Notes under the pieces: model-generated
Database searches by the model: none
What the model was told of the DNA's origin: nothing
What the model saw: only the letters and a program-made list of their open reading frames with translations
Part shown: one piece after another, positions 9,622-19,164 of the stretch
How positions within the stretch are numbered: the first letter of the stretch is position 1
Layout: every line of letters starts with the position of its first letter
From: Pseudomonas sp. Q11
Lineage (GTDB): Bacteria; Pseudomonadota; Gammaproteobacteria; Pseudomonadales; Pseudomonadaceae
NCBI RefSeq assembly: GCF_024494355.1
Contig: NZ_JAKNQY010000015.1
Location: 1 to 64,000, forward strand
Length of the DNA stretch: 64,000 nucleotides
Direction: 5' to 3'
Translations under genes and position numbers: made by a program

Positions 9622-11868
9622 TCAATGTGGCGTCTGCGGTCCCGCCGTCGGTGGGTCGCGCCAGTATCGTCGTTGGTCGGCCTGGAGGCGCGGCGGTTCG
9701 AAGGCTCCCAGTTGCAGACGAATGGCACCCTGTTCGGCGCTGTCGTAGATCGCCATGCCCAAGCGGCGATAGCGAGCCATCACCCGAGGATGAGGATGTC
9801 CGAATGCATTGCCTTGACCTCGGGAGATCAGCACCGAATGGGGTTTGAGGCGTGACAGCAGCACCATCGACGATGAACTGCGGCTACCGTGATGAGGCGC
9901 CGCCAGCCACTGGATCGGCACCGCCAGAGGCCCGTCAAGCAAGGCGCGCTCGGCATGGCTATCGATGTCTCCGGTGAGTAACAACCGCTCACCGCCGGCC
10001 TCGATCAGCAGAACGCAGGACCTCTGGTTGCTTTCAAGGGCCGATGACCATTGCCACAGCTCGAACCAGACCCCGTCCCATTCCCAGCGCGCGCCACTGT
10101 CACACGCCTCTGCCCGCAGATCGGCAGGCAACGCGGCAGGGTCTCCGCTGGCGACCCGAGTCGTTGGTAACCCGTTGCGCACCGCGCCGGCGCCACCGGC
10201 GTGATCGGCGTCGGCATGGCTGAGCAGCATCAGGTCCAATCCGACGACGCCCAGCTTGCGCAAGGTGGGCAGCACCACGCGCTCACCTGCGTCGGCCTCG
10301 CCAAAGCGCGGCCCCGCGTCGTAAAGCAGTGTATGACGACGGGTGCGCACCAATACCGCCAGCCCTTGGCCTACGTCCAGTTGCCAGATTTCGGCTTGGC
10401 CTGGGGGTACTTCCTCCCGAGGAGGAAAAACCACCAGCAGCAACATCGGCCATCCCAGGACCCGCATCGGTACGCCTTTCGGTAGCAACAGCAACAGAGC
10501 CCCAAGAGCCGCCACGCTCCATGCCCAGCCGGAGATAGCCGTCGGGACCCATGCCGGCATTCGTCCGGCCACCAGTGCCAGCCCCTTGAATAGCAGATCG
10601 AGCAACCCGCCAGCGATCCAAAGCAGTCCCTCACCCACGAACGGCAACGGCAGTAACGCCGTACCGAGCAGCGCTGGCGGCAACACCAACAGGCTGACCC
10701 AGGGCACCGCCACCAGGTTCACCAAGGGCCCGCTGAGGCTGACCGGCAAACCCAATACCAACAATATCGGGCACAGCCCGACCGCAACCAGCCACTGGGC
10801 ACGGGTCCAGGTTTGCCACCAGCGCCAGGGTCCCAGCCGAGCGCCGAAAGTAAACATCAGGATCGCCACCGCGGCGAACGACAGCCAGAATCCCGGCCGC
10901 AGGCTGGCCAGCGGGTCGAACACCAGCACCCCATTAAAAGCCAGCAGCCACGCCCACCACGGGTCCGGATGCCGGTAACGCAAGCGCCACAGCAGCACCA
11001 GGGCGATCATGGCGCAGGCTCGCCGCACCGGCACCTCGAAGCCGGCGAGCAAGCCATAACCCAGGGCCGCGATAAAGGCCAGCGCGCAGGCCCAAGGTAG
11101 CCACGGCAGACGCACCGGCCACACACCATAGCGCGCCGCACCGGCCACCAGCAGATACACCAGCCCGGCGAGCAGCCCGATATGTTGCCCGGAAATCACC
11201 AACAGATGGACCGTGCCGGTGTCTTGCAGCACCTGCCAGTCATCGCGGCTCAATCCGCCGCCGTCCCCCAGGACCAATGCCGCCAGCGCCCCGGAGCGAC
11301 CCTGGGCATCAACTTGCGCCAGCGCCTGACGCACGCCGTCGCGCCAGGCGCCTTGGGCAGGTTGCTGGAGATGACCGTCCTTTACCGTACCGGTCGCGCC
11401 GATGCCCCGACTCAACAGCCAGGCTTGGTAATCGAAGCCATGGGGGTTCAGGAGACCGACGGGGCGCTTGAGCTTCACCGCCAATCGCCATTGCTCGCCG
11501 CTGCTCACAGGCGGTCCACCGAACCAGGCCAGGCGCATCGACGACGGCAGCCGTGTGCGGCGGGAATGGGCATCGGCCAGTTCGAAACGCACCACACCCT
11601 CACTGTATTGCGGTAAACCGACGACGCGCCCTTCGACCCAGCGGGTTTCTCCGTCCAGCGCGACAGGCAACCGCTCGTCCAAGGCCAACTGCGCTGACAG
11701 ACACGCCCAGGCCAATCCAAGCAGGAAAAAGCCCAATGAATGAGTTCGAAACGGTAAAAACATCAGCGCAAGCACTGGCATGACCGCAATCAGCCACAAC
11801 GGCGGCAGCGCCGGAAAAAAAACCGGGGTCAATAGCCCCAGTGCAAGCGCGACCATCCCTGTGCGCAT
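9622..11868 (-). CDS. comEC: ComEC/Rec2-family DNA internalization protein
   Basis: A 748-residue polytopic membrane protein. It has an N-terminal DUF4131/OB-like region, a central competence domain with the motif HLLVISGQHIGLLAGL and many helices, and a C-terminal metallo-beta-lactamase-like domain with DVGQGLAVLV, LLSHADADHAGG and PHHGS. The family forms the inner-membrane channel for single-stranded DNA uptake. The ATG at 11868 has AAGGA eight bases upstream; an ATG at 11901 lacks one. No other competence gene is present in the window. The gene is intact, unlike a decayed remnant. Confidence 0.93.
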   Translation of the reverse strand: MRTGMVALALGLLTPVFFPALPPLWLIAVMPVLALMFLPFRTHSLGFFLLGLAWACLSAQLALDERLPVALDGETRWVEGRVVGLPQYSEGVVRFELADAHSRRTRLPSSMRLAWFGGPPVSSGEQWRLAVKLKRPVGLLNPHGFDYQAWLLSRGIGATGTVKDGHLQQPAQGAWRDGVRQALAQVDAQGRSGALAALVLGDGGGLSRDDWQVLQDTGTVHLLVISGQHIGLLAGLVYLLVAGAARYGVWPVRLPWLPWACALAFIAALGYGLLAGFEVPVRRACAMIALVLLWRLRYRHPDPWWAWLLAFNGVLVFDPLASLRPGFWLSFAAVAILMFTFGARLGPWRWWQTWTRAQWLVAVGLCPILLVLGLPVSLSGPLVNLVAVPWVSLLVLPPALLGTALLPLPFVGEGLLWIAGGLLDLLFKGLALVAGRMPAWVPTAISGWAWSVAALGALLLLLPKGVPMRVLGWPMLLLVVFPPREEVPPGQAEIWQLDVGQGLAVLVRTRRHTLLYDAGPRFGEADAGERVVLPTLRKLGVVGLDLMLLSHADADHAGGAGAVRNGLPTTRVASGDPAALPADLRAEACDSGARWEWDGVWFELWQWSSALESNQRSCVLLIEAGGERLLLTGDIDSHAERALLDGPLAVPIQWLAAPHHGSRSSSSMVLLSRLKPHSVLISRGQGNAFGHPHPRVMARYRRLGMAIYDSAEQGAIRLQLGAFEPPRLQADQRRYWRDPPTAGPQTPH

Positions 11869-12013
11869 AAGCCTGTCCTTGAGAGTCTTCTCTTCAGGCA
11901 TAGTCGGTCTACGGCACGGTGCGCGTTAACAATTGTCACAAAGTCTGAATCAGTCAGCCGTAGAATGCGGACATACTTGCGGCCTTACCGCTTTGAACCG
12001 ACCGAGAAGCCTT

Positions 12014-12529
12014 ATGCCCCGGCGCCTTTTCAAACGTTACATGCCTGACCCAGCGAGTATTCGGGAACATAAATCCTTACGCTTTCTCGGTTCATTGCTC
12101 CACGACCCCAACCTTTGGCACCTCAACCGACACTCGGTGGCTCGGGCGATGGCTGTCGGCCTGTTTGCCGCCTTTTTGCCGATCCCCTTGCAGATGCTGC
12201 TGGCCGCCGCACTGGCCATCACGGTACGCGGCAACATACCAATTGCGGTGAGCCTGGTCTGGCTGACCAACCCTCTCACCATGCCCGCTGTATTTTTCTG
12301 CACCTACCAGACCGGCGCCTGGTTGATGGACGTGCCTGCCCGCACGTTACCGGAAGAACTGACCTGGGAATGGATCACCAACCAGCTGTCCACCTTGTGG
12401 CAGCCGTTTCTGTTGGGGTCGGTGGTGACCGGCCTGGTGCTGGGCGCCCTGGCCTATTTCATGACCATGATCTATTGGCGCTGGTGGGTGGCGCGGCAGT
12501 GGAGACGGCGCAAGAAAAGCCGGATGTGA
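12014..12529 (+). CDS. DUF2062 domain membrane protein
   Basis: A 171-residue protein with an N-terminal basic segment (MPRRLFKRYMPDP) and helices formed by LFAAFLPIPLQMLLAAALAI, a Pro/Thr-rich segment near LTNPLTMPAVFF and a C-terminal span followed by a basic tail (WRRRKKS). DUF2062 proteins are small inner-membrane proteins of unknown biochemical role. It is divergent from comEC, as PA2985 is in PAO1. The ATG at 12014 starts at the conserved N-terminus; the frame upstream is open but overlaps the divergent promoter region. Confidence 0.88.
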   Translation: MPRRLFKRYMPDPASIREHKSLRFLGSLLHDPNLWHLNRHSVARAMAVGLFAAFLPIPLQMLLAAALAITVRGNIPIAVSLVWLTNPLTMPAVFFCTYQTGAWLMDVPARTLPEELTWEWITNQLSTLWQPFLLGSVVTGLVLGALAYFMTMIYWRWWVARQWRRRKKSRM

Positions 12530-12530
12530 A

Positions 12531-12570
12531 ATGCAAAAAGGCCTCCAGTGAATGGAGGCCTTTTTTGCAT
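12531..12570. terminator. Strong bidirectional terminator
   Basis: TGCAAAAAGGCCTCCA (12532-12547) is perfectly complementary to TGGAGGCCTTTTTTGCA apart from one extra T, with loop GTGAA. A/T runs flank both sides, so it can serve the DUF2062 gene and the convergent ABC permease. Confidence 0.9.
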
Positions 12571-12575
12571 TTCCA

Positions 12576-12605
12576 TGTGGGAGCGAGCCTGCTCGCGATA
12601 GCGGT
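12576..12605. repeat. Solitary REP arm
   Basis: A single copy of the GTGGGAGCGAGCCTGCTCGC-type REP sequence. No inverted partner is found in the 26 bp before the permease stop codon, unlike the paired copies elsewhere. Confidence 0.7.
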
Positions 12606-12631
12606 ATGTCAGTCAGCACACCTGCCGGGTT

Positions 12632-13411
12632 CTAAGTACGCATCCCCCGCCCACTGACCAACAGCCGCGCACAACCGACATAGAGCACCACGGTTGCCAC
12701 CAGCATGAAGGTGATCGCAACGCTGATCCGGATGTCCGACACCCCTAGGATGCCGTAGCGGAACGCGTTGACCATGTGCAGCACCGGGTTGGCCAGGGAC
12801 ACGGTCTGCCAGAACGGTGGCAGCAGGGAGATCGAGTAGAACACTCCGCCCAGGTAAGTCAGTGGCGTGAGCACGAACGTCGGGATGATGGAAATATCAT
12901 CGAAGTTGCGCGCGAACACCGCATTGATGAACCCCAGCAGCGAAAAGATCGTGGCGGTGAACACCACCACCAATATCGTCACGCCCAAATGATGCACTTG
13001 CAGATCGGTGAAGAACAGTGACAGCAAGGTCACGATCAAGCCCACCGCCAACCCACGCAATACACCGCCCAAGGTGTAGCCGATCAGGATCGTATGGGGC
13101 GAAACCGGCGAGACCATCAGTTCCTCGATCGAGCGCTGGAACTTGCTGCCGAAGAAACTGGAGACCACATTACCGTAGGAGTTGGTGATCACCGACATCA
13201 TGATCAGCCCCGGCACGATGTAGTCCATGTACGTGAAGCCACCCATGTCGCCGATCTGCCGGCCGATCAGGTTGCCGAAAATCACGAAGTACAAAACCAT
13301 GGTGATTGCCGGCGGCAGCAGGGTCTGCGGCCAGATCCGCATGAAGCGTCGGACTTCGCGATAAACGATCGTGTTGAGGGCAATGAGGTTGGGTCGCAGT
13401 TCGGAACTCAT
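12632..13411 (-). CDS. ABC-2 type exporter permease
   Basis: A 259-residue permease with six predicted helices and the ABC-2 signature region SPVSPHTILIGYTLGGVLRG. It resembles YadH of E. coli, which works with the YadG ATPase. The ATG overlaps the stop of the ATP-binding gene by four bases, making a two-gene operon. The transported substrate is unknown; the family includes drug, polysaccharide and lipid exporters. It ends about 60 bp from a strong terminator. Confidence 0.92.
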   Translation of the reverse strand: MSSELRPNLIALNTIVYREVRRFMRIWPQTLLPPAITMVLYFVIFGNLIGRQIGDMGGFTYMDYIVPGLIMMSVITNSYGNVVSSFFGSKFQRSIEELMVSPVSPHTILIGYTLGGVLRGLAVGLIVTLLSLFFTDLQVHHLGVTILVVVFTATIFSLLGFINAVFARNFDDISIIPTFVLTPLTYLGGVFYSISLLPPFWQTVSLANPVLHMVNAFRYGILGVSDIRISVAITFMLVATVVLYVGCARLLVSGRGMRT

Positions 13412-14340
13412 ACAGCCACCTTCGCCAGATTTTTTTCCACCAGAGACACGAACAACTCCTCGAGGCGATTGGTTTTGTTGCGCAGGCTCTGCACTTCAAT
13501 GTTTTGCAGCGCCAGTTGCGAGAACAAGCCGGTAATGCCGACGGCTTTATCCACCTGGACTTCCAGTGTGTGATGGTCCACCAGGCGGGCCGGATAACCG
13601 ATAAGTTGCGGCACGGTCTTCAGATCGCTCTTCAGGTCCAGCAGGAACGTCTCAACATGCAATTGGCTGAGCAACTGTCGCATGCTGGTGTTCTCGACGA
13701 TGGTGCCATGGTCGATGATGCCGATGTTGCGGCACAGCTGCTCGGCCTCTTCCAGATAATGGGTGGTGAGGATGATGGTGATGCCTTTCTGGTTCAGCTC
13801 GGTCAGGAAGGTCCACATCGAACGACGCAGCTCGATGTCGACCCCCGCGGTGGGTTCGTCGAGGATCAGCAGGCGTGGCTCATGCACCAGGGCACGAGCA
13901 ATCATCAGGCGTCGCTTCATGCCGCCGGACAAGGAACGGGACGGCACATCACGCTTGTCCCACAACCCCAATTGAGTCAGATACTTCTCGGCGCGCTCAT
14001 TGGCGATCTTCGGCGGAATACCGTAGTAACCGGCCTGGGTCACAACGATGTCGAAGGTCTTTTCGAACTGGTTGAAATTGAACTCCTGGGGCACCACGCC
14101 GATGCAGCGCTTGAGAGCGGCGGGTTCACGGTCCAGATCATGACCGAAGATATTCACCGTACCGCTGGTTTTATTCACCAGGGTGGAAAGAATGCCGATG
14201 GTGGTGGATTTGCCAGCACCGTTGGGGCCGAGCAAGGCGAAAAAATCACCTTCGGCGACGTCCAGATCGATACCACTCAAGGCCTGGAAACCGTTGCCGT
14301 AGGTTTTGGTTAGCTGCCGGATGGACAGAGCGGAACTCAT
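13408..14340 (-). CDS. ABC transporter ATP-binding subunit (YadG-like)
   Basis: A 310-residue ATPase. Walker A GPNGAGKST is near residues 39-47, the Q-loop lies in VVPQEFNFN, the signature is LSGGMKRRLMIARAL, Walker B is LLILDEPTAGVD and the switch histidine is in TTHYLEEAE. A C-terminal extension of about 90 residues is typical of DrrA/YadG-type exporters. It is the first gene of the operon with the ABC-2 permease. The gap upstream (14341-14473) shows no gene. Confidence 0.94.
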   Translation of the reverse strand: MSSALSIRQLTKTYGNGFQALSGIDLDVAEGDFFALLGPNGAGKSTTIGILSTLVNKTSGTVNIFGHDLDREPAALKRCIGVVPQEFNFNQFEKTFDIVVTQAGYYGIPPKIANERAEKYLTQLGLWDKRDVPSRSLSGGMKRRLMIARALVHEPRLLILDEPTAGVDIELRRSMWTFLTELNQKGITIILTTHYLEEAEQLCRNIGIIDHGTIVENTSMRQLLSQLHVETFLLDLKSDLKTVPQLIGYPARLVDHHTLEVQVDKAVGITGLFSQLALQNIEVQSLRNKTNRLEELFVSLVEKNLAKVAV

Positions 14341-14473
14341 ATCGGATTACGCACCAAGAAGGGGAAGAAAGAATTAGATAAGGGCGCACGGCGAGCAATA
14401 CAACCACGGCGCACGAAGGCAATGGTGCGTGGCGTCGCCGCACAAGTACAGTCAAGCGTGTCGATAGTAAGTA

Positions 14474-15097
14474 TTAAGTCAACGCGGTCATCACCGCCTT
14501 GCGATACGCCGGACGCTGCTGCAGCCGGGCGTACCAGGCTTGTAGATGAGGCAGCGCAGCACGTTCGATGGGCATCTCGAACCAGGCATAAATGAAACTG
14601 CCCAAGGGAATATCGCCCATGCCGATTTCATCCCCGCTGAGGTAGGGTTGCTCGCTCAACGTCTGGTCCGCCATCGCTAGCAAGCCGTCGCAGACCTTGA
14701 TGGCCGCATGGATCGCCGCCCAGTCCTGCTGCTCGGCAGGGGTGCGCAACACACCCCAGAACACGGTGCGAAACGGATCGGCAAACGAGGAGGTGGTCCA
14801 GTCCATCCACTTATCAGCCATGGCCCGAGCCTGGGGGTCTGCCGGATACCAGGCCGAACCCGGAGCGTGGCGAGACACCAGATAACGCACGATGGTGTTG
14901 GACTCCCAAAGCACGAAACCGTCGTCTTCGATCATCGGGACGCGGCCATTGGGGTTCTTTGCACGATACTCAGGCGTGTCCACCACACCGAACGCACCAC
15001 CCGCATCGATGGCCTCGTAGGCCAGCCCCAGTTCTTCGGCGCACCACAGCGCCTTGCGCACATTCGATGAATTTTTCCGACCCCAGATCTTCAGCAT
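14474..15097 (-). CDS. Glutathione S-transferase family protein
   Basis: A 207-residue GST. The N-terminal thioredoxin-like domain (MLKIWGRKNSSNVRKALWC) has the glutathione-binding segment NGRVPMIEDDGFVLWESNTI, and an all-helical C-terminal domain follows. NSSNVRK provides the catalytic Ser/Asn region as in several bacterial classes. ATG 15097 is used; the in-frame GTG one codon upstream is less likely. The physiological substrate is unknown. The gene lies between the ABC exporter and a transglutaminase-like gene, on the same strand. Confidence 0.92.
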   Translation of the reverse strand: MLKIWGRKNSSNVRKALWCAEELGLAYEAIDAGGAFGVVDTPEYRAKNPNGRVPMIEDDGFVLWESNTIVRYLVSRHAPGSAWYPADPQARAMADKWMDWTTSSFADPFRTVFWGVLRTPAEQQDWAAIHAAIKVCDGLLAMADQTLSEQPYLSGDEIGMGDIPLGSFIYAWFEMPIERAALPHLQAWYARLQQRPAYRKAVMTALT

Positions 15098-15142
15098 CAC
15101 GGCTTGCTCCGATGAATAAATGCCGCAGCAGCATACGCCGGA

Positions 15143-15802
15143 TCAGCCGCGGCTCAAATCGCTCTGCATGTCGCCAAGCAGGGGCGGCATTTGCTCGTCG
15201 AACAAGTGCGGGTAGCATTTTTCCAGGTGTTCGAAGAAGAACGCTTCGGGCACATCGGCGAATTGGCCGTGGTCGGTGACGTACTCCATCAGCTTGGCGC
15301 CCTGGCGATTGAACGGGTGGAAAACGCTGTCTTGGAGGCCGTCGAATTCCAGGGGGGCTATGTCGAACAACTCACACAAACCTTGATTGAAGGCCGGCGT
15401 GGCCTTGACCCAGCGCTCGTTCAGGTAGAGCTCGGTATAACCGTGCATGGCGAACACGTCACTCTTGAGCAACTCCAGCAGGCGCGCAGTGGACAAGTGA
15501 TTACGCACATCCGCCAGACCGATGCGCGCCGGGATACCACAATGGCGGGCGCAGGCGGCCAGCAAGGTCGCCTTGGGCACGCAATAGCTTTCACCGCAGG
15601 CCAGTGCGTAACTGCCACGCAGGGTCTGCGGATCGCGACTGAAGGTATAGGGGTTGTAACGCACGGCCTCGCGCACCGCGTAATACAGGCTGATTGCCTG
15701 TGCCCGTGGGTCGCGATCAGTGCCGCGATGGGTTTCGGCGAACTCGATGACGGCGGGGTGATCACTGTCGATGAAGCGGCTGGGGTTCAGGTATTGCTGC
15801 AT
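15143..15802 (-). CDS. Transglutaminase-like (papain-fold) family protein
   Basis: A 219-residue protein with a transglutaminase core: ACGESYCVPKATLLAACARH with the candidate nucleophile Cys, MHGYTELYLNERWVKATPA giving the His, and a following Asp. The start at 15802 (MQQYLNPSRF) is chosen because the upstream frame runs into a repeat. Homologues may act as peptidases or amidases; no substrate is suggested by the neighbours, and the PAO1 equivalent beside fadE (PA2814) is uncharacterised. Confidence 0.82.
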   Translation of the reverse strand: MQQYLNPSRFIDSDHPAVIEFAETHRGTDRDPRAQAISLYYAVREAVRYNPYTFSRDPQTLRGSYALACGESYCVPKATLLAACARHCGIPARIGLADVRNHLSTARLLELLKSDVFAMHGYTELYLNERWVKATPAFNQGLCELFDIAPLEFDGLQDSVFHPFNRQGAKLMEYVTDHGQFADVPEAFFFEHLEKCYPHLFDEQMPPLLGDMQSDLSRG

Positions 15803-15833
15803 GGTAAAGACCTCTGGGAAAACGCCAGCGTCC

Positions 15834-15935
15834 GTAGGAGCTGCCGAGTGCAACGAGGCTGCGATCTTTTCCCAGTCAATTGAATCCTGAGCGAAAGATC
15901 AAGATCAAAAGATCGCAGCCTTCGGCAGCTCCTGC
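15834..15935. repeat. Inverted GTAGGAGCTGCCG / GATCGCAGCC repeat pair
   Basis: Outer arms GTAGGAGCTGCCG and CGGCAGCTCCTGC, with inner arms GGCTGCGATCTTTT and AAAAGATCGCAGCC, form a long imperfect hairpin. The same family recurs at 46339-46434 and 50332-50442. Confidence 0.8.
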
Positions 15936-16169
15936 GCGGCTTGCCACGAGTCTATCCACAGCCACAGCCCAGCGATAACGGCGTTTACGCCAAACAATGG
16001 CGCTTTCTCACTTTGTTAACGAACGATTTCCCACGGCTGTTGCCAACCAGACTGGCGCAATGCATCCAGGGTTTCCCACGAAATCAATCACATCGCGCCG
16101 ACCGCCGGTTTTGCAGATGCCGTCTAAGCTCTGAGGGTCGGTTTTGCCCTGGTTCACGGAGGATTACAT
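15936..16169. other. Leader region of fadE, no gene seen
   Basis: No convincing reading frame or RNA is present. A good ribosome binding site (GGAGG) precedes the fadE ATG at 16170, so the fadE promoter should lie here; I could not assign its boxes. Confidence 0.5.
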
Positions 16170-18617
16170 ATGCTGTTGTTGTGGATACTGGTTCTGGTCG
16201 TCGGTAAAGCCTGGCTGGCGCACCGGCGCACCGCCCCGTTGCCTGCGCTGGGTATCATCGCGGTCTACCTGTTGGCCATGAGCCTCTTCAGTCCCGCTCC
16301 CGGTTGGCTGATGTTTATTCTCTGGGTGGCGCTCGCCGCTGTCGCGGCCCCACTGCTGCTGCCGGACCTGCGCCGCAAGTATTTCAGCGCGCCGATGTTC
16401 AACTGGTTCCAGAAGACCCTGCCTCCCATGTCAGAAACCGATCGCGACGCCATCGACGCCGGTACGGTGTGGTGGGACGGTGAACTGTTCAGTGGCCGGC
16501 CGGACTGGGACACGTTGCTGGCCTATCCCAAGGTGCAACTGAGCGAGGAGGAACAGGCTTTCCTCAACGGCCCCACCGAAGAACTCTGCGCCATGGTCAG
16601 CGACTGGCAGATCGGCCAGGCCATGGACCTGCCGCCCGCCGCCTGGGCACACATCAAGGAGCACGGGTTCTTCGCGCTCATCATCCCCAAGGAATACGGC
16701 GGCAAGGGCTTCTCCGCCTATGCCCATTCCCAGGTGGCGATGAAACTGGCCACCCGTAGCGGCGACCTGGCTTCCACGGTGATGGTCCCCAACTCCCTCG
16801 GCCCAGCCGAATTGCTGTTGCACTACGGCACCGACGAACAACGCAACCATTACCTGCCACGGTTGGCCCGCGGCGACGACATCCCCTGCTTCGCCCTGAC
16901 CGGGCCGCTGGCGGGCTCAGACGCCGGGGCGATGCCCGACACCGGCATCATCTGCAAGGGCGAATGGGAAGGCCAGGAGACCCTGGGCCTGCGCCTGAAC
17001 TGGGAAAAGCGCTACATCACCCTGGGACCGGTGGCCACCCTCCTCGGCCTGGCCTTCAAGGCCTATGACCCCGATCACCTGCTGGGCGATGAAGAAGACC
17101 TGGGCATCAGCCTCGCCCTGATTCCCACCGACACCCCTGGCGTCAATATCGGCCGTCGTCACCTGCCCCTTGGCGCCGCTTTCATGAACGGACCGAACTG
17201 GGGCAAGGACGTGTTCATCCCGCTGGACTTTCTCATCGGCGGCCAGCCCATGCTCGGCAAGGGCTGGATGATGCTGATGAACTGCCTGTCGGTCGGTCGG
17301 TCGATTTCCCTCCCGGCAGTGGGCACCGGGGCGGCGAAGTTCACCAGCCTGGTGACCGGCCAGTACACCCAGGTACGCGAGCAGTTCAACGTGCCATTGT
17401 CGGCCTTCGAAGGTATTCAGGAAGCCATGGCCCGTATCGGCGGCAACGCCTGGATGATGGACGCCGCCCGGATGCTGACCGCCAACGCGGTGGACCTGGG
17501 AGAAAAACCTTCGGTGCTGTCGGCGATCCTCAAGTACCACCTGACCGAACGGGGCCGTGAATGCATCAGCCACGCCATGGACGTCCACGGCGGCAAGGGC
17601 ATCATCATGGGGCCAAACAACTACCTGGGGCGCAGTTGGCAAGGCGCACCGATCTTCATCACGGTCGAAGGCGCGAACATCCTGTCACGCAACCTGATGA
17701 TCTTCGGCCAGGGTGCGATTCGCTGCCATCCGTTCGTGCTCAAGGAAATGGCCTTGGCCACGCGAGAAGATAAAGACCAGGCGCTGATCGAATTCGACGG
17801 GTTGCTGCTCAAACACATCGGTTTTGCCATCAGCAACGCCGCCAGCACCGTGGTGCTGAACCTGGGCCTGGGGCGTTTCGAAAGAGCCCCCGGCAACGCC
17901 TTGAGCCAGGGTTATTTCCGCGCCCTCAATCGGCAAGCGGCGGCATTCGCCCTGCTGGCGGACCTGAGCATGATGTTGCTGGGCGGCGAACTCAAACGTC
18001 GCGAACGCTTGTCGGCGCGCCTTGGGGATGTATTGAGCAACCTCTATCTTGCCTCCGCAGCGCTCAAGCGCTACCACGACCTGGACTCGCCGGACCATAT
18101 GGAACCGCTGTTCACCTGGGCCATGGAAGAAAGCCTGGGCCAGGCGGAGCGTGCGCTGGACGAACTGCTGGCTAACTTCCCGAACCGCGTGCTCGGCTGT
18201 CTGTTACGCGTGGTGGTGTTCCCCTTCGGCCGCCGCCACAAAGGTCCGAGCGACAGGCTGGACGCTGAAGTGGCCGCGGTGATCGGTCGGGCCAAGGGTG
18301 ACCCGACCCTTGAGGAGCTGCTGCAGGGTTGCTATCGCCCGCAATCGGTCGACGATCCGGTGGGGGCGCTGCAGCACGCTTGCGACCTGCTGGCCGCTGC
18401 TCATCCGCTGCACAAGAAACTGCACGGTGCGCTCAAACAGGGTCAGCTCAACCCCGCCCCTGGCGAACAGGTCATCGACGCGGCCCTCGAAGCCGGCGTG
18501 CTACAGGCCGGCGAAGCCCAAACCCTGCGCGAGGCCGAAGCGGCCCGACGTAAAGTGATCGACGTGGATGATTTCGACAAGGAGGCGCTCACGCTCGCCG
18601 AGGACAAGGTCCGCTGA
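16170..18617 (+). CDS. fadE: Acyl-CoA dehydrogenase, FadE type
   Basis: An 815-residue enzyme with two N-terminal membrane helices (residues 1-55), a central acyl-CoA dehydrogenase domain (around 100-500) and a C-terminal DUF1974 domain, as in E. coli FadE. Motifs include FFALIIPKEYGGKGFSAYAH, FALTGPLAGSDAG and MDVHGGKGIIMGPNNY. It catalyses the first oxidation step of fatty acid beta-oxidation with FAD. The position beside a PA2817-family gene matches PA2815 in PAO1. A terminator follows at 18646. Confidence 0.95.
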   Translation: MLLLWILVLVVGKAWLAHRRTAPLPALGIIAVYLLAMSLFSPAPGWLMFILWVALAAVAAPLLLPDLRRKYFSAPMFNWFQKTLPPMSETDRDAIDAGTVWWDGELFSGRPDWDTLLAYPKVQLSEEEQAFLNGPTEELCAMVSDWQIGQAMDLPPAAWAHIKEHGFFALIIPKEYGGKGFSAYAHSQVAMKLATRSGDLASTVMVPNSLGPAELLLHYGTDEQRNHYLPRLARGDDIPCFALTGPLAGSDAGAMPDTGIICKGEWEGQETLGLRLNWEKRYITLGPVATLLGLAFKAYDPDHLLGDEEDLGISLALIPTDTPGVNIGRRHLPLGAAFMNGPNWGKDVFIPLDFLIGGQPMLGKGWMMLMNCLSVGRSISLPAVGTGAAKFTSLVTGQYTQVREQFNVPLSAFEGIQEAMARIGGNAWMMDAARMLTANAVDLGEKPSVLSAILKYHLTERGRECISHAMDVHGGKGIIMGPNNYLGRSWQGAPIFITVEGANILSRNLMIFGQGAIRCHPFVLKEMALATREDKDQALIEFDGLLLKHIGFAISNAASTVVLNLGLGRFERAPGNALSQGYFRALNRQAAAFALLADLSMMLLGGELKRRERLSARLGDVLSNLYLASAALKRYHDLDSPDHMEPLFTWAMEESLGQAERALDELLANFPNRVLGCLLRVVVFPFGRRHKGPSDRLDAEVAAVIGRAKGDPTLEELLQGCYRPQSVDDPVGALQHACDLLAAAHPLHKKLHGALKQGQLNPAPGEQVIDAALEAGVLQAGEAQTLREAEAARRKVIDVDDFDKEALTLAEDKVR

Positions 18618-18645
18618 TTCTGGCGACCCTGTGCTCTGTGCCATG

Positions 18646-18687
18646 TAAAAACGGGCGCAAGCGCTTTATACTCTTGCGCCCGTTTTG
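18646..18687 (+). terminator. fadE terminator
   Basis: AAAAACGGGCGCAAG (18647-18661) pairs with CTTGCGCCCGTTTT (18673-18686), followed by a T-rich end. It lies between fadE and the next gene, so the two are probably partly uncoupled. Confidence 0.85.
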
Positions 18688-18705
18688 CTCTTGAGGACTT
18701 ATCTC

Positions 18706-19113
18706 GTGTCCAACGTCGTTGCCGATCACCTTGTCTTGCTTGACCACTTGCGCAGCATCTTGGTCGCCGTGGGTGAGGCAGAACAGGTTCCCGAAGAAAG
18801 CCATGCCCTGTTTCTGGAGCGCTTCGACGAATTGCGCGCGCAGTTGCCCGTTGATCCGATCGAAAGCCAGTACCTGGGCCAGGACCTGATGTGTCAGGTC
18901 ATTGTCCGTTATCCACAGATCGCCCACCTGGTGCCTCGTGACCTGCTGTGGTACTTCGCTGGTGACTGCCTGCATTATATGCCCGACGAAGAAATCGCCT
19001 TGTACCAGGCTCTGGAAGAACGTCGTTTCGAAGCGGAGCAAAACGACGAACCCTTCGACTGGAACCAGGAAAAACAATTACTGGCGATGTCCGATCAGGA
19101 CAGCAAGCACTGA
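18706..19113 (+). CDS. PA2817-family conserved hypothetical protein
   Basis: A 135-residue acidic, soluble, probably all-alpha protein that I recognise as the PA2817 family of Pseudomonas. There is no signal peptide or known catalytic motif. The GTG at 18706 is preferred because GAGGA lies about eight bases upstream and MSNVVADH is the natural N-terminus; the frame opens earlier at TTG 18685, inside the fadE terminator. Conserved linkage to fadE hints at a fatty-acid-related role, but no function is known to me. Confidence 0.82.
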   Translation: MSNVVADHLVLLDHLRSILVAVGEAEQVPEESHALFLERFDELRAQLPVDPIESQYLGQDLMCQVIVRYPQIAHLVPRDLLWYFAGDCLHYMPDEEIALYQALEERRFEAEQNDEPFDWNQEKQLLAMSDQDSKH

Positions 19114-19129
19114 TTGCGATCAGTCATGC

Positions 19130-19164
19130 AAAGGCCCGCACGGTTAATCCGGCGGGCCTTTTTT
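19130..19164. terminator. Bidirectional terminator
   Basis: AAAGGCCCGC and GCGGGCCTTTTTT form a stem (19131-19139 with 19152-19160). It serves the PA2817-family gene and overlaps the stop codon of the convergent LysR gene. Confidence 0.85.

Noticed and set aside
9622-11868. Natural competence system
   Set aside because: comEC alone is present and it is a core gene in Pseudomonas; no other uptake genes occur in the window.
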